From: Microbaculum sp051390635
GTDB taxonomy: Bacteria > Pseudomonadota > Alphaproteobacteria > Rhizobiales > Tepidamorphaceae
Assembly (NCBI RefSeq): GCF_051390635.1
Contig: NZ_JBPODT010000003.1
Coordinates: 248,001-312,000 of the forward strand
DNA length: 64,000 nucleotides
Direction of reading: 5' to 3'
Shown here: in pieces, positions 1 through 8,946 of the stretch
Layout: each line of letters opens with the position of its first letter
Position numbering within the stretch: the stretch's first letter is position 1
The notes under the pieces: generated by a model
Seen by the model: only the letters and a program-made list of their open reading frames with translations
The model's database searches: none
Told to the model about the DNA's origin: nothing
Made by a program: the position numbers and the translations under genes

Positions 1-609
1 AAGGTCGCCGTTCGCCAGAAATCGGTTCTGGTCAGCCTGGCGATCTACCTCGACGACATCGGCGAGGTGAAATCCGACCGTGCCATGGACCTCTACAAGT
101 CGGAAGACGACTGCCGGCGCGTGTTCGAGGCCGTTACCAACTATGCCATCGAGCGCCGCGGCAACATCGGCGCCTTCTGGAACAACGCCACAGAGGCGAC
201 CGCCGCCTTCACCGACGCCGGTTGCACCATCGGCCAGACCTGGGACACGACGGGCATCCTGCTGAACCGCGAAACCAACCCGAAGTGGCGCTACACCATG
301 CCGAAGGAAGGCGGACTGGGCTGGATCGACACCATGGCGATCCCGTCCGGCTCGGAGAACGTCGACCAAGCGTATGAGTTCGTCAACTTCATGCTGACGC
401 CGGAAGCCGGCGGCATGTTCGCCAACAACACCGGGTACAACTCGGCCGCCGTCGACGCCGACCAGCATCTCGACGATGCTCAGAAGACCGCCTTCTCGAT
501 GGCCTATCCGGACGCCGCCGCGATCGACAATCTGTGGTGGTGGCCGGCACAGACCGACTTCTTCGGCGCGCTGCGTACCGAGTATGTCGAGAAGTTCACC
601 AACGCCTGA
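1..609 (+). CDS. ABC transporter substrate-binding protein, spermidine/putrescine (PotD) type, 5'-truncated by the window
   Basis: The reading frame is open from base 1, so only the C-terminal 202 residues are present and the start lies outside. The protein would be periplasmic and deliver a polyamine-like or other small cationic/organic ligand to the permeases encoded just downstream. The fragment has the late part of a class II periplasmic binding fold: a Trp-rich ligand region (IGQTWDTTGI), then GGLGWIDTMAIPSGSENVDQ, a region typical of PotD-like proteins, then a helix for the repeated units AYEFVNFMLTPE. Genes for ATPase and two permeases follow in the same direction, which supports the family call. 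The ligand cannot be deduced; many alphaproteobacterial members bind compounds other than polyamines. Confidence 0.85.
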   Translation, partial: KVAVRQKSVLVSLAIYLDDIGEVKSDRAMDLYKSEDDCRRVFEAVTNYAIERRGNIGAFWNNATEATAAFTDAGCTIGQTWDTTGILLNRETNPKWRYTMPKEGGLGWIDTMAIPSGSENVDQAYEFVNFMLTPEAGGMFANNTGYNSAAVDADQHLDDAQKTAFSMAYPDAAAIDNLWWWPAQTDFFGALRTEYVEKFTNA

Positions 610-617
610 CGCGATAC

Positions 618-647
618 CGGGGCCGGTCTTGAAAAGGGGCGGCCCCG
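618..647 (+). terminator. Hairpin between the binding-protein gene and the ATPase gene
   Basis: An 8-bp perfect stem (CGGGGCCG at 618-625, CGGCCCCG at 640-647) with a 14-nt loop lies just after the stop of the binding-protein gene. There is no T run behind it, so it is more likely an attenuator or mRNA-stabilising hairpin that lets the binding protein be made in excess over the membrane parts, a common arrangement in ABC operons. This role is inference. Confidence 0.4.
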
Positions 648-761
648 ATTTCCCACCGGTTGCCGGTCCGACGATCCGGCGGGCAGCCCTCGCCGGACAT
701 TCGACGTCTGACCATCGCATGCCCGGGCAAGAAACGATCGTGGGTTCGAGGGGGAGCTGCG

Positions 762-1853
762 ATGCTCGGTAAAGGCAAGAACGTCGTCCTCGACGGCGTA
801 TCCATGGTCTTCGGCACGTTCACCGCCGTCCGGGAAACCGATCTGGAGATCGGCGCCGGGGAGTTCTTCTCGATCCTCGGCCCGTCGGGCTGCGGCAAGA
901 CCACCCTCCTGCGCATGATCTCCGGCTTCCTCGAGCCGACGACGGGCCGCGTCCTGATCGGCGGAGACGACATGGCCGGTATCGGGCCGAACCGCCGTCC
1001 GACCGCGCTCATCTTCCAGAACCTCGCGCTGTTTCCCCTGATGCCCGTCTGGGAGAATATCGCCTTCGGGCTCGAGGCGCGCGGCATGCCGACGAAGCAG
1101 CGGCGCGAGCGCGCGATGGAGCTGATCGATCTCGTCGCCCTGCGCGGCCAGGAAGACAAGCTGCCGGGCGATCTGTCCGGCGGCCAGCGTCAGCGCGTGG
1201 CGATTGCCCGAGCGCTTGCCGTCGAGCCGGCGGTGCTGCTGCTCGACGAGCCGCTGTCGGCGCTCGACCTGAAGCTTCGCCAGCACATGCGCGCCGAGCT
1301 CAAGGCCATCCAGCGCAAGACCGGCGTCACCTTCATCTACATCACCCACGACCAGGGCGAGGCGCTGACCATGTCGGACCGCATCGCCGTCATGAACCAG
1401 GGCAGCGTCGAGCAGGTCGATACGACGGACGTCCTGTACGACAACCCGGCTACCCCCTTCGTCGCGACCTTCGTCGGAGAACAGAACGTTTTCCGCGGCA
1501 AGGTCGCCGAAGTTGCCGAAGGCTTCGCCGTCGTCGAAGGGCCCGACGGCCGCCTGCGTGGGCGCGTCCGCGAGGGCCTGTCGAAGGGCGACGACGCCAT
1601 AGTTTTCGTTCGCCCAGAGCGGATGCAGTTCCTGAACGGGGCCGGTCTCGACAACGTCGTCACCGCCAGGGTCGATCGCCGCGATCTGGAAGGTCCCTTC
1701 GTGAACCTGTTCCTGAAGCGCGACGCCAACGAGATCATGGTCCATATCGTCAATTCCGGCGCCGCGGGCCGCGATCTGGATGGCGAACAGAGTGTCGGCT
1801 TCGCCTCCGCCGACGCGCTGGTGCTGCCCGCGGGCGAGCTGGCGAGGGACTGA
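762..1853 (+). CDS. ABC transporter ATP-binding protein, spermidine/putrescine (PotA) type
   Basis: Cytoplasmic ATPase subunit that powers the importer encoded around it. Visible motifs are Walker A GPSGCGKTT, Q-loop within IFQNLALFP, ABC signature LSGGQRQRVAIARAL, Walker B LLLDEPLSALD and the H-loop YITHDQGEA. The C-terminal third (about residues 240-363) fits the TOBE/OB-type regulatory domain of the PotA/MalK branch. The ATG at 762 is chosen because it follows a purine-rich GGGGGAG ribosome site and gives a normal 363-residue length; the frame is open further upstream but without a better start. The stop is 4 bases before the next gene, so translation is probably coupled. Confidence 0.93.
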   Translation: MLGKGKNVVLDGVSMVFGTFTAVRETDLEIGAGEFFSILGPSGCGKTTLLRMISGFLEPTTGRVLIGGDDMAGIGPNRRPTALIFQNLALFPLMPVWENIAFGLEARGMPTKQRRERAMELIDLVALRGQEDKLPGDLSGGQRQRVAIARALAVEPAVLLLDEPLSALDLKLRQHMRAELKAIQRKTGVTFIYITHDQGEALTMSDRIAVMNQGSVEQVDTTDVLYDNPATPFVATFVGEQNVFRGKVAEVAEGFAVVEGPDGRLRGRVREGLSKGDDAIVFVRPERMQFLNGAGLDNVVTARVDRRDLEGPFVNLFLKRDANEIMVHIVNSGAAGRDLDGEQSVGFASADALVLPAGELARD

Positions 1854-1857
1854 AAAC

Positions 1858-2892
1858 ATGAGCGCGCTCGTCCGCACCTACGGCCGCACGCTGACCGGGA
1901 CGTTCGTCTTCCTGACGGCTGCGTGGTTGCTCGGCATGATCGTCATCCCGCAGCTCTTCATGATCGAGCGCTCGCTCTGGGTGCGGCAGGAATCGACCCA
2001 GTTGTCGCTGGAGATCGACCGGCTCTACAACGAGGTCTCGCTATTGCGGTTCGACGCGCAATCCGCGGCCGGCGCCGACAAGCCGGCCATCGAGGACAAG
2101 ATCTCCGGCATCGAGGAGCGGATCGCCGAGCTGGAAACCCAGGAAAAGGAGCCGCAGAAGGTCTATACGCTTTCCAACTACTCGCGCATGTCGGGGCTGC
2201 ATTTCAGGATCTTCGTGCGCACCATCATCTACGCGGCGATGGTGACGGTGCTGGCGCTCGTGGTCTGCTATCCGATTGCCTTCGCCGTCGCCCGGGTCGC
2301 AACCCCGCAGGCTGCCGCCTTCCTGATGCTCGGGCTGATCATCCCCTATGCGATCAACGAGCTCCTGCGCGTCTACGCCTGGCTGATGATCCTCGACTAC
2401 CAAGGCGTGCTGAACACCTTCCTGGACTGGATCGGCGTCACCAATCTCGCCGCCAAGCAATGGATTCCGTTCCTGGAATCGCCCGCGGCCGTCTTCGTCG
2501 CGATGGTCTACACCTACATCCTGTTCATGGTCTTCCCGATCTACAACACGCTCGAGACGCTCGACCGCAACCAGCTCGAGGCCGCGCGCGATCTGGGCGC
2601 ACCGAGCTGGCGCATCCACTGGCGCGTCGCCATCCCCCACGCCAAGCCGGGCATCGCGGTCGGCTGTATCATGACGTTCATGCTGTCGGCGGGATCGTAC
2701 TCGGTGCCGCAGATCATGACGCGCGGCACGTCCGGCGACTGGTTCAGTCAGACGATCTACAGGCAGTTCTTCGAATCCAACAACTGGAACGTCGGCGCGG
2801 CCTATGCCTTCACGCTGCTGGTCGTCTGCATCGTCTTCATCTTCCTGATGATGCTGGTCTTCCGCGTCGGCGTGCGCGACATCGCCCGGTGA
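1858..2892 (+). CDS. ABC transporter permease, PotB type
   Basis: Inner-membrane permease of the polyamine-type importer, 344 residues from the ATG at 1858. An N-terminal membrane helix (about residues 12-35) is followed by a hydrophilic, charged periplasmic stretch (about residues 40-100, rich in Glu and Lys, probably coiled) that is longer than in E. coli PotB. Then come five further helices with the EAA-loop motif typical of binding-protein-dependent permeases (EAARDLGAPSWRIHWRVAIP). It starts 4 bases after the ATPase stop and is followed after 16 bases by the second permease. The extended periplasmic coil is the one unusual feature. Confidence 0.92.
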   Translation: MSALVRTYGRTLTGTFVFLTAAWLLGMIVIPQLFMIERSLWVRQESTQLSLEIDRLYNEVSLLRFDAQSAAGADKPAIEDKISGIEERIAELETQEKEPQKVYTLSNYSRMSGLHFRIFVRTIIYAAMVTVLALVVCYPIAFAVARVATPQAAAFLMLGLIIPYAINELLRVYAWLMILDYQGVLNTFLDWIGVTNLAAKQWIPFLESPAAVFVAMVYTYILFMVFPIYNTLETLDRNQLEAARDLGAPSWRIHWRVAIPHAKPGIAVGCIMTFMLSAGSYSVPQIMTRGTSGDWFSQTIYRQFFESNNWNVGAAYAFTLLVVCIVFIFLMMLVFRVGVRDIAR

Positions 2893-2908
2893 GCGAAGGG
2901 GCAGCAAG

Positions 2909-3757
2909 ATGACAACCGCCACCGTCGCAGCCCCTCCCACGCCGATCCGCCGAACCCGCGAGGGCCGCTGGGCCAGTATCGTCCTCACCGCCTACATGGT
3001 GGTCTTCTTCATCTACCTGTTCGCGCCGCTCCTGGTGATGACGCTCGCAGCGTTCAACGCCTACGACTATCCCTCGGTGACGCAGTGGCGCGGCTGGACC
3101 CTGAAGTGGTTCGACGAGCTCGCCGGTGACGAACGCATCCTGCAGGGATTGTGGAATTCGATCCTGGTCGGCGTCGGCGTGATCGCCGTGTCCATCCCGA
3201 TCGGGCTGTCCGGCGCGTTCATCCTGACGCGGCTGCAGTCGCGCTGGAACGGCGTACTCTACGGCGTGCTCGTTTCGCCGATCCTGACCCCGGGCATCAT
3301 CCTCGGTATCTCGACGCTGATCTTCTGGCGCAACTTCGAGGTGCCGGGAGGTCTGTTCCTCGCCATGATGGCCCAGGCTACCTTCATCGCCTCCTATTCG
3401 ATGCTGATGTTCATGGCCCGTCTGCAACGCCAGGACCGGAGCCTGGAGGAAGCGGCGCTCGACCTGGGCGCCTCCAGCTTTCTGGTGTTCCGGCGCGTCA
3501 CGATCCCGTTCCTGGCGCCGACCATCTTCACCGCCGCCGTGATCGCGTTCCTGCAATCGATCGAGAACTACAACACCACCGTGTTCGCGATCGGCGGCAA
3601 CTGGACGCTGGTTACCGAGATCGGCTCGCGATTCCGCTTCGGCCTGTCGCCGGTCATCAATGTCATTGGCGTCATCTTCGTCGTCCTCACCGTCATCGCC
3701 GCGACGATCTACGTCATGCTCAAGGAGCGCGACCGCAAGGCGCGGATGGCGCGGTAA
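2909..3757 (+). CDS. ABC transporter permease, PotC type
   Basis: Second inner-membrane permease, 282 residues with six predicted membrane segments. The first is at about residues 27-52, and the EAA-loop EEAALDLGASSFLVFRRVTI lies between helices 4 and 5. It pairs with the PotB-type permease directly upstream and completes the binding protein - ATPase - permease - permease order. A sequence rich in G and C follows, and the next gene starts 80 bases later. Confidence 0.92.
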   Translation: MTTATVAAPPTPIRRTREGRWASIVLTAYMVVFFIYLFAPLLVMTLAAFNAYDYPSVTQWRGWTLKWFDELAGDERILQGLWNSILVGVGVIAVSIPIGLSGAFILTRLQSRWNGVLYGVLVSPILTPGIILGISTLIFWRNFEVPGGLFLAMMAQATFIASYSMLMFMARLQRQDRSLEEAALDLGASSFLVFRRVTIPFLAPTIFTAAVIAFLQSIENYNTTVFAIGGNWTLVTEIGSRFRFGLSPVINVIGVIFVVLTVIAATIYVMLKERDRKARMAR

Positions 3758-3837
3758 GGCAGGAGCCCCCCGCAGCACCGTTTGCGTTTTTCGGCCGTCC
3801 CGGCTTTTCTCTTCGTCATGACGAAGGGGATACGCGA

Positions 3838-4545
3838 ATGCGCCTGACGTTCCGCTGCCTGCCGGGCTTCGAGGACATCCTGCCCAGGCCGGTGCCCGCC
3901 CGGACCGGGTTGCCGGACTGGCTCAAAGCGATGCCGTCGACGGCCGTCAGCGAAACGCTCGGCGGCATCGAGGTGCGCACGCTCAAGCACTGTCCCCCGC
4001 TGCTCGACGCCTTTTCGACGGGTGTGCTGCTGCCGCTCGCCGCCGACCTCACAGTGAAGGACGGCGAACTCGGCTGGAACTGGGAGGCGCCGCGCGTGCC
4101 CGGCCTGCGCCACACCCGTTCGCCCGTCGGCCTGCACGTGCCCGAGCAGGCGGCCGGCGCGCCGCTGCAGGCGGACGACAATCGCTTCGTCGTAAAGTTC
4201 ACCAACTTCTGGGCGCTGGAGGTGCCGGAAGGCTGGTCGGTGCTCTTCACCCACCCGCTCAACCGCGAGGACCTGCCGTACCGCACGCTCGCCGGGATTG
4301 TCGATTGCGACCGGTTCTCGGACGGTTTCGTGCATTTCCCCGCGATCTGGACCGACCCGGATTTCGAAGGCGTGCTGCCGAAGGGCACACCCGTCGCCCA
4401 GGCAATTCCCATTAGGCGCGAGGCAATCGAGATCGTCACCGAGACGATGGACGCCGCCCGTCTTGACGCCCATCGCACCATTGAGGACGGTCTGTCGGAA
4501 GACCCCGGTCTTTATCGCAAGTCCTTCCGTGTCGGGCCGGCCTGA
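3838..4545 (+). CDS. Conserved hypothetical protein, 235 aa
   Basis: I do not recognise the function. The product is soluble, acidic and without signal peptide or membrane segments. It is rich in aromatic and proline residues, with stretches such as LKHCPPLLDAFSTGVLLPL and NRFVVKFTNFWALEVPEGWS that look like a compact beta-rich fold. Proteins with this layout (an N-terminal CPP block, a central KFxNFW block and a C-terminal FPAIWTDPDF block) occur as uncharacterised single-domain proteins, and it may belong to one of the DUF families of this kind (DUF6065-like is a guess). The ATG at 3838 follows AAGGGG. It lies between the polyamine-type importer and a thioesterase gene on the same strand; no functional link can be shown. 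Confidence 0.75.
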   Translation: MRLTFRCLPGFEDILPRPVPARTGLPDWLKAMPSTAVSETLGGIEVRTLKHCPPLLDAFSTGVLLPLAADLTVKDGELGWNWEAPRVPGLRHTRSPVGLHVPEQAAGAPLQADDNRFVVKFTNFWALEVPEGWSVLFTHPLNREDLPYRTLAGIVDCDRFSDGFVHFPAIWTDPDFEGVLPKGTPVAQAIPIRREAIEIVTETMDAARLDAHRTIEDGLSEDPGLYRKSFRVGPA

Positions 4546-4590
4546 GCCGGCCTCCCTTCTCCATTCGAAATTTCGGACCAGGAATTCCTC

Positions 4591-5034
4591 ATGGAAAACA
4601 TGCTCGAGTTCGGCCGCCAGATCCTCGCCGCGCAAGGGTTCAGCCGCCTGTTGAAGGCGGAACTCGTGAGCTGGAGCGAGGATCTTACCGAACTGCGCGT
4701 GCCGTTGAGCGAGGATACCAAACAGCATCTCGGCATGACCCATGGCGGCGTCATTTGCTACGCCGCCGATAACGCGCTGACCTATGCCGGCGGTGCGGTG
4801 CTCGGAGCCGGCGTCGTCACCGGCGAGCTCAAGATCAATTATATTCGCCCGGCGATCGGCTCGGCCCTGATCGCCCGCGCCTCGGCGCTTCATGCGGGCC
4901 GCACCCAGGCGGTCGTCCGTTGCGACGTGTTCGTCGTCGATGGCGAAACGGAGAAACTCTGCGCAACGGCACTCGGCACCATCCGCAAGGTGGAGGGGGC
5001 GGGGGACGGATCGCCCCCCGCCCATCGGTCCTAG
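4591..5034 (+). CDS. PaaI-family hotdog-fold thioesterase
   Basis: Predicted cytoplasmic acyl-CoA thioesterase of 147 residues, the usual length for the PaaI/YdiI group. The central helix carries HLGMTHGGVICYAADNAL, with the HGG motif and a downstream Asp used by this family for thioester cleavage. The following strand GVVTGELKINYIRPA is typical of the hotdog sheet. The substrate is unknown, with phenylacetyl-type or generic acyl-CoA the common possibilities. Its stop overlaps by 4 bases the stop of the convergent chemoreceptor gene on the other strand. Confidence 0.88.
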   Translation: MENMLEFGRQILAAQGFSRLLKAELVSWSEDLTELRVPLSEDTKQHLGMTHGGVICYAADNALTYAGGAVLGAGVVTGELKINYIRPAIGSALIARASALHAGRTQAVVRCDVFVVDGETEKLCATALGTIRKVEGAGDGSPPAHRS

Positions 5035-7109
5035 GCCGCGCGGACGCGCTCGACGAAGCCGTTGACCTCGGTGCGCAGCTGTTCGGACTGCTGGGCCAGC
5101 TCGCGCGCCGCGCTCAGCACCTGCTCGGCCGAGGTGCCGGTCTCGCTCGCCGCCGAACTGACGCCGGCGATGTTGGCGCTGACGTCGCCGGTGCCCGCCG
5201 AAGCCTGCTGAACGCTGCGGGCGATTTCCTGCGTCGCCGCGCCTTGCTCTTCCACCGCCGAGGCGATCGTAGACGAGATCTCGTTGATCGACGTGATCGT
5301 CTGGCCGATCTGGCGGATCGCCTCCACGGCATCGCCGGTGGCCGTCTGGATGCTGGAGATCTGCTGGCCGATCTCCTCGGTCGCCTTGGCGGTCTGGCCC
5401 GCGAGCGCCTTCACTTCCTGCGCCACGACCGCGAAGCCCTTGCCGGCGTCACCGGCGCGGGCCGCCTCGATCGTCGCGTTGAGCGCAAGCAGGTTGGTCT
5501 GCTCGGCGATCGTGTTGATCAGTTCGATCACGTCGCCGATCTTCTGCGCGGTGTCCGCCAGCCCTTCCACCATGGCGTTCGTCTGTTCGGCGTTCGCCAC
5601 CGCGTTCTGGGCGATCTGAGCAGCCTCCTGCACCTGACGGCTGATCTCGGAGATCGAGCTGGACAGCTCTTCCGCCGAGGAGGCGACGGTGTTGACGTTG
5701 GTCGAGGCTTGCTCGGCCGCCGCCGAAACGGTCATTGCCCGGCTGTTGGTCTCCTCCGCCGTGGACGTCATCGACTGGGCGGTGGATTCCATTTCGCTCG
5801 CCGCCGAGGAGACGATCTCGACGACGCCGCCGACGCTGGCCAGGAAGGAGTCGGCCAGCTCGTTCATGGCCTTGCGCTTCTCCTCCTGGGCAAGCCGGTC
5901 GCGATCGGCCTGTTCCAGCTGCAGCCGTTCCATCTCGACGGCGTTCTGGCGGAACACGTCGACGGCCTCGGCCATGGCGCCGATCTCGTCCTGGCGTCCG
6001 AGGCCCGGAACCGCGATCTCCTTGTTGCCGTCCGCGAGCGACGCCATGGCGCTGCGCATCGCTTCCAGCGGCCGCGTCACGCGGCTGATGATCAGCCAGA
6101 AGGCCGCGGCGACCACGACAAGGGCGATGCCGAGGATGACCATACTGACGATCATGGCGCGCGAACTGCTGCCGGCCGTCTCGGCTGCGAGCGTTTCGAT
6201 CTGCGCGCCGGTTGCCCTGCTGAGCGTGAGGATGGTGTTGATGCCCGCCGTGGCAGCACCGACCCATTCGCTAGCCGTCAGCGGATAGGGATCGCCCGCG
6301 GCACCGGCCGCCAGAATGGCCTGGCGGGTCTTGCCGAGGTCGCCGAAGAAATCGCGGCGAACCGTCTCGATCGCGCTGGTGACGTCGGCCGAGACCGGAA
6401 CGTTGTCGGCGACCGCCTGGACGGTTTCCCAAGCGTACTCGACGCGCCCGCGCCGGCTTGCCACCGTTTCCAGGAACGCGTTGCTCATCGGCTTGCCGCT
6501 GGCGATCGCCGCGCCGATGCCGGCGCGTTCGCGGCCGGCGAACTCGCTCATCACCCAGATGGCGTCCTTCATGCGCTGATACTGCGCCATCCGTGCCTCC
6601 GCGGTGTCGAGAGACAATTCCAGTGCGCGGCGCAGCGTCTGCGTCGCCTCGATCACACCGGTGATGGTCGTCAGCCATTCTTCGGCCAGTTGCGGATCGC
6701 GCTGGGACAGCGGCATCTGCAGCGCGCGATCCACCTCCGGCCGGAGCGCCGCCACCCTGGCCAGGGCCTCTTCCGTCGTGGCCAGGTTCGTGTCTGTCCC
6801 GGCAAGACGCTCCAGGGCCGTTTTCAGGTCCGTGTCGGCGAGCTGGCGCTGCTTGTCGATCGCCGCGCGCCGGTCGCTGCTGACGGGTTCGCTCGCGCTC
6901 AGCGCGGTCATGCTGATACCGCGTTCGATCGCCCAGTTACCGGCGCTGCCGAGCAACAGGTCGCCGATCGTATTGGTTTCCTCGGTCTGCATCGCGCTGG
7001 AGCGCTGTCCGGCCATGTCGAATGTCATCTGTCCGGCAAGGCCGATGACGGCGAGCCCGAGAAGCCCGGTGATCGCGAGCAGGATATTTCTGAGCGATAG
7101 TGATTTCAT
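5031..7109 (-). CDS. Methyl-accepting chemotaxis protein
   Basis: Membrane chemoreceptor of 692 residues. Order of domains: N-terminal membrane helix (about 8-30), a long helical periplasmic sensing region to about residue 325 with an ERG element that recalls nitrate/nitrite-sensing NIT-like domains (tentative), a second membrane helix (MIVSMVILGIALVVVAAAFW), a HAMP domain starting RVTRPLEAM, and a C-terminal signalling domain. The hairpin tip region contains TIAEQTNLLALNATIEAARAG, which is nearly invariant in receptors that contact CheA and CheW. There is no CheR-binding pentapeptide at the C-terminus (it ends FVERVRAA). It is a lone gene with its own AT-rich upstream region; no che genes are in the window. 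Confidence 0.95.
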   Translation of the reverse strand: MKSLSLRNILLAITGLLGLAVIGLAGQMTFDMAGQRSSAMQTEETNTIGDLLLGSAGNWAIERGISMTALSASEPVSSDRRAAIDKQRQLADTDLKTALERLAGTDTNLATTEEALARVAALRPEVDRALQMPLSQRDPQLAEEWLTTITGVIEATQTLRRALELSLDTAEARMAQYQRMKDAIWVMSEFAGRERAGIGAAIASGKPMSNAFLETVASRRGRVEYAWETVQAVADNVPVSADVTSAIETVRRDFFGDLGKTRQAILAAGAAGDPYPLTASEWVGAATAGINTILTLSRATGAQIETLAAETAGSSSRAMIVSMVILGIALVVVAAAFWLIISRVTRPLEAMRSAMASLADGNKEIAVPGLGRQDEIGAMAEAVDVFRQNAVEMERLQLEQADRDRLAQEEKRKAMNELADSFLASVGGVVEIVSSAASEMESTAQSMTSTAEETNSRAMTVSAAAEQASTNVNTVASSAEELSSSISEISRQVQEAAQIAQNAVANAEQTNAMVEGLADTAQKIGDVIELINTIAEQTNLLALNATIEAARAGDAGKGFAVVAQEVKALAGQTAKATEEIGQQISSIQTATGDAVEAIRQIGQTITSINEISSTIASAVEEQGAATQEIARSVQQASAGTGDVSANIAGVSSAASETGTSAEQVLSAARELAQQSEQLRTEVNGFVERVRAA

Positions 7110-7449
7110 AAGTCCCCCCGAATGCTGTCCGTCAACGGTGACGCCATAGCGCGGATTGAAAGTTATTCGCCGATTTATTGGGGGTGTATATTGAAATAAT
7201 AGTTAATGCCAAAAGTATTCATAGTCGAAACAATTAGCGGAGAATCGCTCGGGAAAGCCTAGGACTGGCGGGGCGCGAGGAAAGTCCGCAAAAAATGATA
7301 TGGCTAAATACTTTGGGCGTGGGTATGCCGGGCAAGACGAGCGGAATGATTTCCAAGCAGTATTTCAAAACATATATTATTATAAAGATTGATAAATAGG
7401 ATAATCGAGATTGATGATTGTCAATATGAGCGCAGTATGCAGTATACAG
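7110..7449. other. AT-rich intergenic region between a chemoreceptor gene and a TPR gene
   Basis: About 340 bases without a convincing gene. It is much richer in A and T than its surroundings, especially at 7160-7225 and 7365-7465, and must hold the promoter of the leftward chemoreceptor gene. No RNA gene or clear operator was recognised. Confidence 0.5.
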
Positions 7450-8052
7450 CTATAAAAGGCGCCGCCGGTCGAGCGGAAGCCGGCCGCGTGCCCCCTGGCT
7501 CATCGCCTTCAGGATTTCGGGCCGGAGGCCGGGCGCTTCCCGATAGAGCGCGCCGAACAGTTTCCGCGCTGCGTCGACCTCGCCGAGATCGCGCGCCGCT
7601 TCGGCACGACCCAGCCGGATCGACGGATCGCCGGGCCGCACGGACTCGGCCAGCTCCAGATGGATCGCCGCCGCTTCCGCCCTGCCGAGACGCAGGCACA
7701 GGCGCGCCGCATTCAGGCGCGCGTCCGGGTCGTCCGGCACGGCGGCGAGATAGGTCTCGAATGCGCCGAGCGCGTCGGCCTCCGCGCCGCGGTCCATCAG
7801 GGACGCGGCGTACTCGAACCGTGCATTGGCGTGATCGGGGGCTGTCGCGAGCAGGCGCGCCAGTCGTTGTTCGGCCAGCGCCGGCTTGCCGAGCCTCTTT
7901 TCCACCAGGGCGAGATTGTAGGCGAGGGAAACGTCGTCCGCGCGGCGCTCCAAGCAGGTGAGGAGTACCGTCTCCGCGCCGCGCCAGTCGCCGGCGCTAA
8001 TCGCCGCCGCCGCGTCACGCAACAACTGGTCGGTACCGGCTCGGTCTGGCAC
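7450..8052 (-). CDS. TPR-repeat protein
   Basis: A 200-residue soluble protein made almost entirely of tetratricopeptide repeats, the helix-turn-helix units that bind partner proteins. Repeats are visible from about residue 10 to 185, for example DDVSLAYNLALVEKRLGKPA, HANARFEYAASLMDRGAEAD and PDARLNAARLCLRLGRAEA, each with the small-residue pattern of the family. There is no signal peptide. The partner and the process are unknown. It is transcribed away from the DUF1045 gene across a roughly 165-base divergent region. Confidence 0.8.
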   Translation of the reverse strand: MPDRAGTDQLLRDAAAAISAGDWRGAETVLLTCLERRADDVSLAYNLALVEKRLGKPALAEQRLARLLATAPDHANARFEYAASLMDRGAEADALGAFETYLAAVPDDPDARLNAARLCLRLGRAEAAAIHLELAESVRPGDPSIRLGRAEAARDLGEVDAARKLFGALYREAPGLRPEILKAMSQGARGRLPLDRRRLL

Positions 8053-8217
8053 GATCGCAGCCCCATCAATCCTTGGCGGATTCTACCGGAAACCGCCGAT
8101 TGCCGCGACCCGTCTCCGGTCGCGTATGGCCGTCATCGCGCTGTAATGCCCCGTGGATACCGAGTAGGATCGGTTCGCATCCCGGCGGACCGCGTGACCC
8201 GCGTGAGGAGACTGTGC

Positions 8218-8946
8218 GTGCGCTACGCGATCTACTTCGTTCCCGATCCCGATACCGACCTGGCCGAGTTCGGTGCCCGCTGGCTAGGCTATGACGTCGA
8301 GACCGGAACCACCTTCGCCGCGCCGATCGTCCGCGGGCTGGAGGCGGAGAGCTGGGGCGGCCTCGTGTCGGAGCCGGCCCGCTACGGCCTGCACGCGACC
8401 CTGAAGCCGCCGTTCCGGCTCGCCGAGGGGCGCAGCGAAGGCGAGCTGGTCGAGGCGCTGCGCGGGTTCGCCCGCACGGTCACGCCGGTACGCATTCCCG
8501 TCCTGTCGCTGAAGCACCTTCGAGGTTTCTTCGCCCTGATGCCGGCGATCCGCGATGAGCAGGCCGAGGCCCTGTCGGCGCGCGCGGTGCGCGCCTTCGA
8601 CGATTTCCGGAAGGCGCCCACACGCGCCGAGATCGCGCGTCGTCAGGCCGCCGGCCTGAACGCGCGCCAGCAGGCCAATCTCGAGCGCTGGGGCTATCCT
8701 TATGTGTTCGACGAGGCGAGCTTCCATATCACCCTGACCGGCAGGACGGATGCCGCCCGGGCGGCGGACACGGAAGATATCCTCACGGATTTCTTCGAGC
8801 CCCTTATCGGCCGCGCCCTGTTCGTCAACCGTGTCGCCCTTGCCGTCGAGCGCCAGCCTGGTGTCCGTTTCGAGGTCCTCGCGGCCACCACCCTTGGCCA
8901 TCCGCTCGCCTATACCCATCGGGCCGTTCAGCTCGACGCGATGTAG
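8218..8946 (+). CDS. DUF1045 family protein (2H-phosphoesterase-like, phosphonate-locus type)
   Basis: Cytoplasmic protein of 242 residues beginning RYAIYFVPDPDTDLAEFG and carrying two H-x-T/x-like motifs of the 2H phosphoesterase fold: LHATLKPPF (about residues 58-66) and FHITLTGR (about 170-177). Members are found in carbon-phosphorus lyase loci and are annotated as phosphonate metabolism proteins, and a role on a cyclic phosphoribosyl-type substrate is inferred for some. Here no phn genes are nearby, so the role is open. I place the start at the GTG at 8218 because GAGGAGA lies 8 bases upstream and the RYAIYF start matches the family; an ATG at 8145 in frame would add 24 residues. Confidence 0.82.
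   Translation: MRYAIYFVPDPDTDLAEFGARWLGYDVETGTTFAAPIVRGLEAESWGGLVSEPARYGLHATLKPPFRLAEGRSEGELVEALRGFARTVTPVRIPVLSLKHLRGFFALMPAIRDEQAEALSARAVRAFDDFRKAPTRAEIARRQAAGLNARQQANLERWGYPYVFDEASFHITLTGRTDAARAADTEDILTDFFEPLIGRALFVNRVALAVERQPGVRFEVLAATTLGHPLAYTHRAVQLDAM

Noticed and set aside
504..1877. Long minus-strand open frame of 457 codons across the PotA-type gene
   Set aside because: It is a GC-rich antisense shadow of a clear ATPase gene and has no family features. The same applies to 2041-2988, 2837-3778, 3709-5025 and similar frames.
4920..7100. Plus-strand open frame of 726 codons
   Set aside because: It is antisense to the chemoreceptor gene, with an Arg/Gly/Asp-rich composition typical of shadows.
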